From assembly GCA_019694215.1 (NCBI GenBank), contig JAIBCK010000005.1, positions 1 to 63,355 on the forward strand: a DNA stretch of 63,355 bases. Direction: 5' to 3'. The stretch's first letter is position 1. Each line of letters starts with the position of its first letter. The notes beneath the pieces are model-generated. The model saw only the letters and a program-made list of their open reading frames with translations, searched no databases and was not told the DNA's origin. Position numbers and translations under genes: made by a program. Source of the stretch: Thermoflexales bacterium (lineage in GTDB: Bacteria > Chloroflexota > Anaerolineae > J036 > Brachytrichaceae). Positions 28,636 to 36,424 of this stretch are shown in pieces.

Positions 28636-30338
28636 GCGCCACCCCCGACCGGCTCTTCATCAACGCCCGCATCGTCGATGTCTTTCGCCTGCGCGTTTTC
28701 GAGGGTTGGTTCGCCACGCGCGGGGAGCGTTTTCTCTTCGTCGAGGAAGGGCAGCCGCCTGCGTGGCTGGGCGATGTGCCCGCCACCGACCTGGCCGGCG
28801 CCTTCGTCGCGCCGGGGCTGGTCGATGCGCACATGCACATCGAGTCCAGCCTGCTCACCCCGCGCCGCTTCGCCGAGGCGGTCATTCCGCACGGCACGAC
28901 CGCGCTGCTGGCGGACGCACACGAAGTGGCTAACGTTGCCGGCGAGCGCGGCGTGGCCTGGATGGTCGAGGCCGGCAACCGGACCCCGCTGCGGGTGTAT
29001 CACGCCATCCCGAGCTGCGTGCCGGCCACGTCGCCCGAGATCGAATCCACCACAGAGGTCTTTGGCGCGGCCGAGATCGAGCGGCTGCTCCGCTTGCCCC
29101 GTGTTGCTGCGTTAGGCGAGGTGATGGACTACCGCGGCCTGCTCGGTCAGTCGCCGCGCCTGCCGCCGCTGGTGGCGGCCGCCCGCGCGACCGGCACGCG
29201 CATCGAGGGCCACATCCCGACCCTGACCGGCACCGAGCTGTCGGAGTATCTCGCCCACGGCGTGCAGTCCGACCACACCCTGACCTTCCCGGCCAAGATC
29301 CTCGAACAGCTCTCGAAGGGCGTAACGGTCATGCTTCAGGCAAAATCGCTCACGCCTGAGAACATCGCCTGCGTCAACGGGCTGGCCGACCGGAGCGGCA
29401 TCGTCATCGTCACCGATGACACCGAGCCCAACCTGCTGCGCGAGGGGCACGTCACCCGCATGCTCAAGCTGGCGTTGCAGGCCGGCATGCCGCCGCTCGA
29501 AGCGCTGGCCTCCGCCAGCCTGCGGCCGGCCCGTTACATGGGCGTGCACGACCTCGGCGCGATCGCGCCCGGCTACCTGGCCGACTTCATCGTGCTCGAC
29601 GCGCTCGATCAATATCCACCCGCCCAGGTGTGGGTGGGCGCGCGCAAGATGGCCGAGCGCGGCGTCGCGACGGCCGTCCCGCTGCCCGTGCCGCCGCCGC
29701 TGCCCGACTTCCCGCGCGTGCCCGGCCCGTTCACGGCCGCCGACTTCAAGCTCGCCCCGGGGGTCACAGGCACGCGCCGCGCCAATGTCGTGCAGGTGGT
29801 CAATCAAACCAATTCGATCACCCGCCACGCCGTGCGCGAGGTGAAGGTCTCCGACGGTTATGCCGTCCTCGAGCCCGGCGATGGGCTGTCGATGGTGGCC
29901 GTCTTCGCCCGCGAGGGTGGGGCGCGCAGCGTCGGGGTCATCGCCAATGCCGGCATCGACAGCGGCGCAGCGGCGACAAGCCTCGCGCATGACAGCCATA
30001 ACCTGCTGGTGGTCGGGCGCGATGTCGAAGCCATGTGCCGCGCGGCCAACGCCGCCCACACGCGCGGCGGCGGCGTCTTTGTCGACGACGGGCGGGGCAT
30101 CGTCGCGGAGCTGCCCCTGCCGGTCTTCAGCCTGATCTCCGATGACGAGGTCGGGCGCGTCTCGGACGGACTGGATGCCATCGAGGTCGCCCTGCGCGGG
30201 TTGGGGATGAAGAGCCAGCGGCCCTTCCTTCAGCTCTCGCTGCTCGCGCTCAGCGTCAGCCCATACTACAAGTTCAGCGACAAGGGCGTCGTCGACACCG
30301 AGGCCCGCGCGCTCCTGCCGGTACTGCTGCCCGCCTGA
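28632..30338 (+). CDS. Adenine deaminase family amidohydrolase
   Basis: Related to adenine deaminase (adenine to hypoxanthine). It is 568 residues with PGLVDAHMHIESSLLTP, HGTTALLADAHEVANV, GHIPTLTG, IVTDDTEP and the C-terminal adenine deaminase domain. It departs from classical Ade at several usually fixed places: GEVMDYRG where GEMMNF is usual, SDHT for SDHE, and MLQAKS where REGS is common. So it may deaminate another base or nucleoside derivative. GTG start inside a GTGA overlap with the nucleoside phosphorylase gene, and last gene of the operon. Confidence 0.8.
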   Translation: MSATPDRLFINARIVDVFRLRVFEGWFATRGERFLFVEEGQPPAWLGDVPATDLAGAFVAPGLVDAHMHIESSLLTPRRFAEAVIPHGTTALLADAHEVANVAGERGVAWMVEAGNRTPLRVYHAIPSCVPATSPEIESTTEVFGAAEIERLLRLPRVAALGEVMDYRGLLGQSPRLPPLVAAARATGTRIEGHIPTLTGTELSEYLAHGVQSDHTLTFPAKILEQLSKGVTVMLQAKSLTPENIACVNGLADRSGIVIVTDDTEPNLLREGHVTRMLKLALQAGMPPLEALASASLRPARYMGVHDLGAIAPGYLADFIVLDALDQYPPAQVWVGARKMAERGVATAVPLPVPPPLPDFPRVPGPFTAADFKLAPGVTGTRRANVVQVVNQTNSITRHAVREVKVSDGYAVLEPGDGLSMVAVFAREGGARSVGVIANAGIDSGAAATSLAHDSHNLLVVGRDVEAMCRAANAAHTRGGGVFVDDGRGIVAELPLPVFSLISDDEVGRVSDGLDAIEVALRGLGMKSQRPFLQLSLLALSVSPYYKFSDKGVVDTEARALLPVLLPA

Positions 30339-30377
30339 CGGATGAAGTTGACCATCGCCGGGGTTGCCCGGCGGTGG

Positions 30378-31094
30378 TCACAACCCGGCCACGGCCAGCG
30401 TGGAAAGCACGATCCCGGCCTGGCCCAGAATGTAGGTCCCCCACACCGCCTCGCTTGACAGCGGCCAGCGGTTCTCGCGGAAGATCTGATTGCCGAGAAT
30501 CGCGTCCGAGGCCAGAAAGAGCAGGGCACCCACCGCCAGCATCGCCCAGCGCGCATCGGTCAGGGCGAAGGCGCAGGCCATGGCGGTCATCGAGCCGAGC
30601 AGCACGAGGTAACCCAGCGAGCCGGTGTTCAGCATGGCCGGCACCGACGGTGAGCGGACAAAGCGCGCCCAGATCAACGCGCCGATCCCGAGCAGGGCAG
30701 CCTCGCACAGCACCAGCGTCAGCAGCGTCGGCTGCGTGAGCGCTCGCGCGCCGAAGAGCATGGCCGCCATGTAGACCAGGTGGGCGAGGCCAAAGGTCAG
30801 CATGCCGAGCAGCACGCGCTTTGAGTTCGGCAGCTTGCTGGCCATGATCAGGTCGGCGACGAACGAGACGGACATCCCAACCGCGATCAACGCCGCGTAG
30901 CGGCCCAGCGGCGCGCCGGGTGCGCGCGTCGCGGCGATGGCGATGGCCAGCGCGGCCAGCATCAGCGACGTCGAGCGCTGCAGCCAGGGGATGGAGCGCG
31001 CGCTACCGTCCGCGTTGGGCTTGCCCAGCGCGAAGGCGAGCAGGTTTCCGGCAAAGAAGGCCGTCAGCAACACGGCGAGCAGGTTTGGCGACAT
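30378..31094 (-). CDS. YhhN family membrane protein (lysoplasmalogenase-like)
   Basis: A 238-residue, very hydrophobic protein with about seven or eight membrane segments. The family pattern includes SFVADLIMASK in the second third and FLASDAILGNQIF near the C-terminus, with conserved acidic residues inside membrane helices. Some members hydrolyse vinyl-ether lysophospholipids; here the activity is not proven. It ends a minus-strand run behind the PLP enzyme, 16 bases downstream of it. Confidence 0.85.
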   Translation of the reverse strand: MSPNLLAVLLTAFFAGNLLAFALGKPNADGSARSIPWLQRSTSLMLAALAIAIAATRAPGAPLGRYAALIAVGMSVSFVADLIMASKLPNSKRVLLGMLTFGLAHLVYMAAMLFGARALTQPTLLTLVLCEAALLGIGALIWARFVRSPSVPAMLNTGSLGYLVLLGSMTAMACAFALTDARWAMLAVGALLFLASDAILGNQIFRENRWPLSSEAVWGTYILGQAGIVLSTLAVAGL

Positions 31095-31110
31095 GGGTGT
31101 GCTTCTTGCG

Positions 31111-32238
31111 TCAGGCGGCCAGCGCCTGGCGCAGGTCGTCGATCAGATCATCGGCATGTTCGATGCCGATTGACAGCCGGAGGAGGTTGGCCGGCGTCGT
31201 GGTGTGCGGACCCTCGACCGAGGCGCGATGCTCGATCAGGCTTTCGACGCCGCCCAGGCTGGTGGCGCGCGTAAAGAGCCGGCAGCGCGCGACGATGTCG
31301 AGCGCTTCGGCCTGCCCGCCCTGCACCTGTATCGAAAGCATGGATCCGGGCAGGGCCATCTGGCGCGCGGCAAGGGCGTGCCCGGGGTGGCTGGTCAGCC
31401 CGGGGTAGTGCGTCGCCGCGACGCGGGGATGGCCGGCCAGAAACTCGGCCACGCGCTGGGCGTTGGCCGCCTGCGCGCGCACGCGCAGCGGCAGCGTCGG
31501 CGTGCTGCGCAGCAGCAGCCAGCAGTCAAACGGTGCCTGCACGCCACCGACCAGGCGTTGGGCGAGCCGCACGCGCTCGCTGAAGGCATCCTCGCGGGCG
31601 CACACCACCGCGCCACCAAGCACATCGCTGTGCCCGCCAAAGTACTTCGTCGTCGAGTGCACCACCAGGTCCGCGCCGAGCGCGAGCGGGCGCTGCAGCA
31701 CGGGCGACGCCCAGGTGTTGTCGACCGCGCATAACGCCTGATGCTGATGCGCAATCTCGGCCAGGGCGGTGATGTCGGAGACGCGCGTGAGCGGATTCGA
31801 CGGCGACTCCAGCCACAGCAGCCGGGTGCGGCCCGGCCTGAAGCGCGCGCGGACCGCGTTCAGGTCGGTGGTGTCGACATACTCCACCTGCAACCCCCAG
31901 CGCGCAAACAGGTCGCTGGCGACGGCGCGTGTGCCGTGGTAGCGGTCATCGCCGATCAGGACGTGATCGGTTGGGTCGAGCGACTGAAACACCGCGGCCG
32001 CGGCGGCCTGGCCTGAGGCCAGCGCGAAGGCGACGGCACCGCCTTCGAGGCCGGCGAGGGCGCGTTCCCAGGCGGCCCGGGTGGGGTTGCTCACGCGCGA
32101 ATACATGTGGCTGCCCGGTGGGTAGGCGCCGTCCGCGCCGCGTTCAAACGTGGTCGCGAGGACGATCGACGGCGATACCGCGCCGCTGGCGGCTTCCACC
32201 TCCCGCCCGAGATGGGTGGCGAGCGTTTCGAGCTTCAT
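31111..32238 (-). CDS. Cys/Met metabolism PLP-dependent enzyme (cystathionine gamma-synthase/lyase type)
   Basis: A PLP enzyme of 375 residues that makes or breaks C-S bonds of sulfur amino acids. Motifs are LATTFERG, YSRVSNPTRAAWERALAGLEGG, VDNTWASPVLQRPLALGAD and the PLP lysine in VVHSTTKYFGGHSDVLGG, with SLGGVESLIEHRAS near the end. It may be a cystathionine gamma-synthase, gamma-lyase or related enzyme. The start at 32238 has GGAGGGG a few bases upstream; an earlier in-frame ATG (32286) is inside the preceding gene. Its start overlaps the end of the alpha/beta hydrolase. Confidence 0.9.
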   Translation of the reverse strand: MKLETLATHLGREVEAASGAVSPSIVLATTFERGADGAYPPGSHMYSRVSNPTRAAWERALAGLEGGAVAFALASGQAAAAAVFQSLDPTDHVLIGDDRYHGTRAVASDLFARWGLQVEYVDTTDLNAVRARFRPGRTRLLWLESPSNPLTRVSDITALAEIAHQHQALCAVDNTWASPVLQRPLALGADLVVHSTTKYFGGHSDVLGGAVVCAREDAFSERVRLAQRLVGGVQAPFDCWLLLRSTPTLPLRVRAQAANAQRVAEFLAGHPRVAATHYPGLTSHPGHALAARQMALPGSMLSIQVQGGQAEALDIVARCRLFTRATSLGGVESLIEHRASVEGPHTTTPANLLRLSIGIEHADDLIDDLRQALAA

Positions 32239-33236
32239 CGCCCCTCCAGGCCGCGGTTCTGACCCAGGCTGTCGATCAGCCGGCACACACCATCGGGATC
32301 ATCGAACTGCGCGTTGGTGCCACAGCTCCCGGTCCAGTCAACGATGCGCCAGTTCGGCTTGCGCGCAAGCGCGCTTGCGGCAGCGGGATTCGCATAGGCA
32401 CCGCCGGACAGGATGGCCAGCGCGGGCAGGCGCAGCGAGGCGTAGACCGAAAGAATCTCTGGCGTGTCGAGTTTGCCCGTCAGATAGGCGTAGGGGGCAT
32501 CCGCGGCGCCGGGCTGGTGGCTGGTGGCGTAGGCGTAATGAAACAGCCCCTGGTCGAAGCCGCGCCGCTGCGACTGCGCAATGGCGTAGCGCAGGCTGGG
32601 GCGCGACACCAGCGTGTCGAAGAGCGGCAGGCCGACCTGCGTTCGCTCCAGGCGGCCGACCATCCGGGCGGCCGGCGGTGGCGCCCAGCTTGCACCGCTC
32701 AGCCCGGTGGGCGCGACCAGCGTCAGGGTGCGGAAGCGCTCGGGTTGACGGGCGGCGGCCAGCGCGGCAAATTCCCCGCCCATCCCCATCGCGACCAGAT
32801 CGATCTGCCCGCGCGGGAAGGCGTGTTGCGCGACGCTGAGAATCGCATCGGCATTGACCGTGGCGCTGTACTCGCGCGGCCCGCGCGCCGAGAATCCAAA
32901 ACCGGGCAGGTCCAATGCGGCCATGGGCCGCTCGCCCTCGAAGCGATCGAACAACGGCTTGGCTTCATATGCCGAGGCGGCCATGCTGATGCCGTGCACA
33001 AAGAGGAGGGGCGTGCTGCCCGGTCGGCCGGTGACGGCGTGATAGTAGGCGATCTGATCATCCGACCCGATCATGCGAAGCTCGCCGTCCAACGCCGCCG
33101 TCAGGGCGACGTTGTGCCAGATGTTGGTGCGCATGTAGGCGAGCCAGGCGAGGCCGGCGCCGAAGACGGCCAGCCCACCGGCGGCCACGGTCAGCGGGAT
33201 TGCGTAGGGTGAAGTCGATTTTCTGGGGCGCGTCAT
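32235..33236 (-). CDS. Alpha/beta hydrolase fold protein with altered catalytic residues
   Basis: The 333-residue protein has an N-terminal membrane helix (about residues 12-36) and an alpha/beta hydrolase domain: PLLFVHGISMAASAYEAKPLF, LDLPGFGFSARGP and LTLVAPTGLSG. The nucleophile elbow reads AMGMGGE, so glycine stands where the catalytic serine is expected. The usual histidine region reads GSCGTNAQFDDP with no histidine. So it is likely not a serine hydrolase, or it uses other chemistry. ATG 33236 follows AGAGGA. The PLP enzyme start overlaps its stop. Confidence 0.8.
   Translation of the reverse strand: MTRPRKSTSPYAIPLTVAAGGLAVFGAGLAWLAYMRTNIWHNVALTAALDGELRMIGSDDQIAYYHAVTGRPGSTPLLFVHGISMAASAYEAKPLFDRFEGERPMAALDLPGFGFSARGPREYSATVNADAILSVAQHAFPRGQIDLVAMGMGGEFAALAAARQPERFRTLTLVAPTGLSGASWAPPPAARMVGRLERTQVGLPLFDTLVSRPSLRYAIAQSQRRGFDQGLFHYAYATSHQPGAADAPYAYLTGKLDTPEILSVYASLRLPALAILSGGAYANPAAASALARKPNWRIVDWTGSCGTNAQFDDPDGVCRLIDSLGQNRGLEGR
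32389..32400 (+). repeat. Third copy of TTCGCATAGGCA
   Basis: An exact 12-base copy inside the coding part of the alpha/beta hydrolase, on the strand opposite to the gene. The other copies are at 18714, 18751 and 33883. Confidence 0.6.
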
Positions 33237-33300
33237 GGGTCCTCTTGCGCGCGGTGTGCCTGGGGGCGCCCGCGCACCGCGCGATTGTACTGGTCCCCGC

Positions 33301-33306
33301 TATGAT
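33301..33306 (+). promoter_or_regulatory. Possible leaderless -10 box (TATGAT)
   Basis: TATGAT ends exactly six bases before the ATG of the HD protein at 33313. No good -35 box is present at 16-18 bases. Confidence 0.4.
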
Positions 33307-33312
33307 CGAAGC

Positions 33313-33891
33313 ATGGAAGTCAAAGCCCCCCTCGCACCGCTCCCGGCTGCTGCGGCCAGCCAGCCTGTGCTGGCCGCCTACGCGCAGATCAACCATCTCA
33401 AGGACCTCTTCCGGCAGGGCTGGTTGCGCAAGGGCGTGCCGCGCGTGCGCTGCGAGAGCGTGGCCGAGCACACCGCCGGTGTCGCCTGGCTGGCCGTGCT
33501 TTTGACCCCGGAGTTTCCCGAGCTTAATACGTTGTGCGTTTTGCGGATGGCGCTCCTGCATGACCTGGGCGAGGTGCATGCCGGCGACATCGTGCCGGGG
33601 CAGGGCGTTGCGCCGGAGGTCAAGCACGCGCTCGAACGCGAAGGCCTCGAGCGTGTGCTGGCGGGCGTGCCGGGGGCTGAGGCCTTGATGGCGCTGTGGG
33701 ACGAATACGAGGTCGGCGAGACGCCTGAGGCCCGCTTCGTGCGCGCGCTCGACCGGCTCGAGATGGGCCTGCAGGCGGCCCGCTACGCCGAGGCGGGCGT
33801 ACTGGCCGATCCATCAGACTTTCTGCGCTCGGCGCGCGATGCTGTCTCGCAGCCCGCCCTTCGCGCCCTCCTCGAAGCAGCTTTCGCATAG
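33313..33891 (+). CDS. HD domain phosphohydrolase (YfbR/HDDC2 type)
   Basis: A 192-residue HD-family protein. Metal-binding residues are visible as the His of SVAEHTAGVAWL, the His-Asp of LLHDLGEVHAGD and the later Asp of RALDRLEMGLQAA. This spacing is that of 5'-deoxynucleotidase YfbR and HDDC2 proteins, which remove phosphate from deoxynucleoside 5'-monophosphates; the substrate here is inferred. ATG 33313 is chosen because the conserved region begins after it; longer in-frame starts have no support. It is divergent from the alpha/beta hydrolase gene. Confidence 0.85.
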   Translation: MEVKAPLAPLPAAAASQPVLAAYAQINHLKDLFRQGWLRKGVPRVRCESVAEHTAGVAWLAVLLTPEFPELNTLCVLRMALLHDLGEVHAGDIVPGQGVAPEVKHALEREGLERVLAGVPGAEALMALWDEYEVGETPEARFVRALDRLEMGLQAARYAEAGVLADPSDFLRSARDAVSQPALRALLEAAFA

Positions 33892-33894
33892 GCA
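33883..33894 (+). repeat. Fourth copy of TTCGCATAGGCA
   Basis: An exact copy spanning the TAG stop of the HD gene, in the same register to the stop codon as the copy at the ABM gene (Phe-Ala-stop). Confidence 0.65.
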
Positions 33895-33986
33895 GGGAGT
33901 GGAATGACAAGCCAGCCGGCGTGGGCGAGAGACCCTCACCCAAACCTGAGGGTTCGCGGACGCGTCGCGGTGTCACCATCGGCGGC

Positions 33987-36302
33987 ATGGCCAATCAAGC
34001 GTCACCTCCTCCCTGCGCTCTGTTTGCCGTTCCTCGGCCACGGCCGGCCCCGCGCCGCCTTCTGAGCCTGCTGTTGACCCTCGCGCTGGTCGTCGCTGGG
34101 ATGTCACCACGTCCCGCAGTCGCCCTGCCGCTGGTGTCCGTGCTGACCGTAAACTCCGGTGGGGACGTCAATGCATCGGATGGCGTTCTGACCTTGCGCG
34201 AGGCAATCCTGATTGCGAATGGGGGCACCGCCGCACAGGGCCTCAACCGCGCCCTGAGCGCCAGCGAAATGGCACAGCTAAGCGGCTGCACCTTCTCGGG
34301 CGGACTGATCACGGGTGGGTGTGGGGCGGGACTCCCAGACACGATCAAATACAGTCTGTCAATAACGCGAACCATCCTCAACAACACGTTGCCCGCGCTG
34401 AACGATGATGGTACCGCTATCCTGCCCACCAATACGATCGAACTCGACTTCCTTGCTGCCTCTGGCCCCGCCACGTCGGCGTTCTCGGTATTCGGCGATG
34501 ACATCGAGATCGCCAATCTGCTGATCATCAATCTGGACAGCCTGCTGGAAGGGATCGCGCTGTATGGCCGACGCGCATCGATCCACGACAATGTCATTGG
34601 TACGCGCCTCGGCGTTGCCGGTTGCGGGACGGACAACATCAAGTCGAGGGGGGATCGCGGCATCACGATCTTTGCCCAGGTCACCAGCGCTGCGGATGCC
34701 AACTACATCTTCAGCAATACCATCGGTTGCATGCTGCGAGATGGCATCCGTCTGCTCGGTACGGACTACACCCGCATCGGGGTGAACAAGCAGGGTGGAG
34801 CGGCCGGCAATCGGATCGGCGTGAGCAAATCTGATGAGATGCCCGTGCCAAACGGTCACTCTGGTATCTTCATCGCCACCACTTCAAACGCCTCCGGCAC
34901 CGTGCCCGTGCGCTACTCGCTGATCGCCAACAACACCATCGCCGGGAACGGCGGCAGCGGCATCCTCGCTCAGGGCGATGGCAGCAGCGACCCAGCCTCG
35001 GTCTCGATGAACACCATCGCCGGCAACGCGATCGGCTATCTCCCCGGTCAGCAGGGCCTTCTGGGCAACCAAGGCTACGGCATCCGCCTGACGAATGGAA
35101 GCTATCTGAACCGGATCGGCGGGTCGGCCGCCATAGACGCGAACGTCATCACGGCCAACATTTCCGACGGTGTGCGCATCGACAACTCGACCAACAACGG
35201 CGTGATGGGCAATTTCATCGGCTCAAACGGCATCCTGACTGGCTCCGCCGGCAACCACGGCTACGGCGTATCCATCTATGGGGGCCAGGACAACGTCATC
35301 GGCGGGTATCCCTTTCTGGGCCTGAACGTGGCAGGAAATGGAATCGGCTCGAACTGGCTGGGGGGCGTCTTGATCGACAACAGCGCATCGAACACCGTGA
35401 TCGACAACGACATCGGTTGGGTGGCAGGAAATGGCCGCGCCAACCTCGGCGCCGGGATCCGGATTCGGAACGGCAGCGGCAATCTGATCGGCAGCTACAA
35501 CGGCTCAAACGAAGGCAATCGCCTCTACTTCAACTGGGATGGCGGGGTGATCGTGGACGCCGCCCAGGGCAACACGGTGCTGTCCAACCACGTCATCTTC
35601 AATGCTGGCCCCGGAATCATGCTCACGGGTGGTGCAGCGCAGAACACGATCGGCGGGCCGGGGTTGGCCAATATCATCAGCCAGAACTCCGGCGATGGCA
35701 TCCTGCTGATGGATGTGCTCGACAACACCGTGCACTTCAACAACATCTACTACAGCGGTCGACATGGCGTCTCGCTCATCAATGGTTCGACGCGAAATGT
35801 CGTTACGTCGACTGTCGTCATGTCCAACACCCTCGATGGGATCAGCGCGGACAGCATTTCGTCTACCAATGTCTGGTCGCACCTTTTCGCGCGTGGCAAC
35901 GGCGGCCTGGGCATCGATACCAACACGACGGGGGACCTGGGGAATGACATCAATGTCGCGCCCTTGTTCATCGGCCACACCGAATATCTCGGGCTGGCCA
36001 CCTACATCACTGGAAAGGCCTCGCCCACGTTGTCCGGGCCCTTTCCGACCACCACGCTGATCGAGGTATACGCGCTCGAAGCCCCCGCTGATCCGACCGG
36101 TTATGGCGAGGGCTTTCACTACCTGGGCAGCACGGTGACCGACGCATCCGGTGAGTGGCAAATCAGCGTTGCGGGCCATCACATCTGTGTCACCGCGTTT
36201 CAGACTCGCAAGGTGAGCGGATTGGCTGGCACCACCACGACCTCGGGTGAGTTCGCGCTCAACCGCTGCGTGGGGACCTGGCTACCGGCCATCAGGCGTT
36301 GA
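33987..36302 (+). CDS. Secreted parallel beta-helix protein (first of three paralogues)
   Basis: The 771-residue product has an N-terminal signal helix (LLSLLLTLALVVAGM, with AVA-L cleavage region near residue 50). A CSLREA-like start VNSGGDVNASDGVLTLREAI follows, then a long right-handed beta-helix of about 20-residue coils (repeated N-x-I-G and G-x-G-I patterns). A small C-terminal beta domain ends NRCVGTWLPAIRR. Such folds include polysaccharide lyases and surface adhesins; no catalytic residues are evident. I start at ATG 33987; an in-frame ATG at 33921 would lengthen the pre-signal region. The next two genes are its paralogues. Confidence 0.85.
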   Translation: MANQASPPPCALFAVPRPRPAPRRLLSLLLTLALVVAGMSPRPAVALPLVSVLTVNSGGDVNASDGVLTLREAILIANGGTAAQGLNRALSASEMAQLSGCTFSGGLITGGCGAGLPDTIKYSLSITRTILNNTLPALNDDGTAILPTNTIELDFLAASGPATSAFSVFGDDIEIANLLIINLDSLLEGIALYGRRASIHDNVIGTRLGVAGCGTDNIKSRGDRGITIFAQVTSAADANYIFSNTIGCMLRDGIRLLGTDYTRIGVNKQGGAAGNRIGVSKSDEMPVPNGHSGIFIATTSNASGTVPVRYSLIANNTIAGNGGSGILAQGDGSSDPASVSMNTIAGNAIGYLPGQQGLLGNQGYGIRLTNGSYLNRIGGSAAIDANVITANISDGVRIDNSTNNGVMGNFIGSNGILTGSAGNHGYGVSIYGGQDNVIGGYPFLGLNVAGNGIGSNWLGGVLIDNSASNTVIDNDIGWVAGNGRANLGAGIRIRNGSGNLIGSYNGSNEGNRLYFNWDGGVIVDAAQGNTVLSNHVIFNAGPGIMLTGGAAQNTIGGPGLANIISQNSGDGILLMDVLDNTVHFNNIYYSGRHGVSLINGSTRNVVTSTVVMSNTLDGISADSISSTNVWSHLFARGNGGLGIDTNTTGDLGNDINVAPLFIGHTEYLGLATYITGKASPTLSGPFPTTTLIEVYALEAPADPTGYGEGFHYLGSTVTDASGEWQISVAGHHICVTAFQTRKVSGLAGTTTTSGEFALNRCVGTWLPAIRR

Positions 36303-36324
36303 TCGTGCGCGCAACCGCGGCCGA

Positions 36325-36355
36325 GGCGGGTAGCCCGTCCATCGGGCCACCCGCC
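36325..36355 (+). terminator. Strong hairpin after the first beta-helix gene
   Basis: GGCGGGT (36325-36331) pairs with ACCCGCC (36349-36355), and GCCCG (36333-36337) with CGGGC (36343-36347), with one mismatch and loop TCCAT. No clear T-tract follows, so it may act as a 3' stabiliser or an inefficient terminator. Confidence 0.5.
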
Positions 36356-36412
36356 TGGCGTGTGTGAGAGAGACCTGCGCCAGGATGAGGCTCCGGTTTT
36401 CCTGAAATTTCG

Positions 36413-36418
36413 TAACAT
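36413..36418 (+). promoter_or_regulatory. Possible leaderless -10 box (TAACAT)
   Basis: TAACAT ends six bases before ATG 36425 of the second beta-helix gene. The region upstream is unusually AT-rich for this genome (TTTTCC, GAAATTTCG). No clear -35 box. Confidence 0.35.
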
Positions 36419-36424
36419 GTGCGA

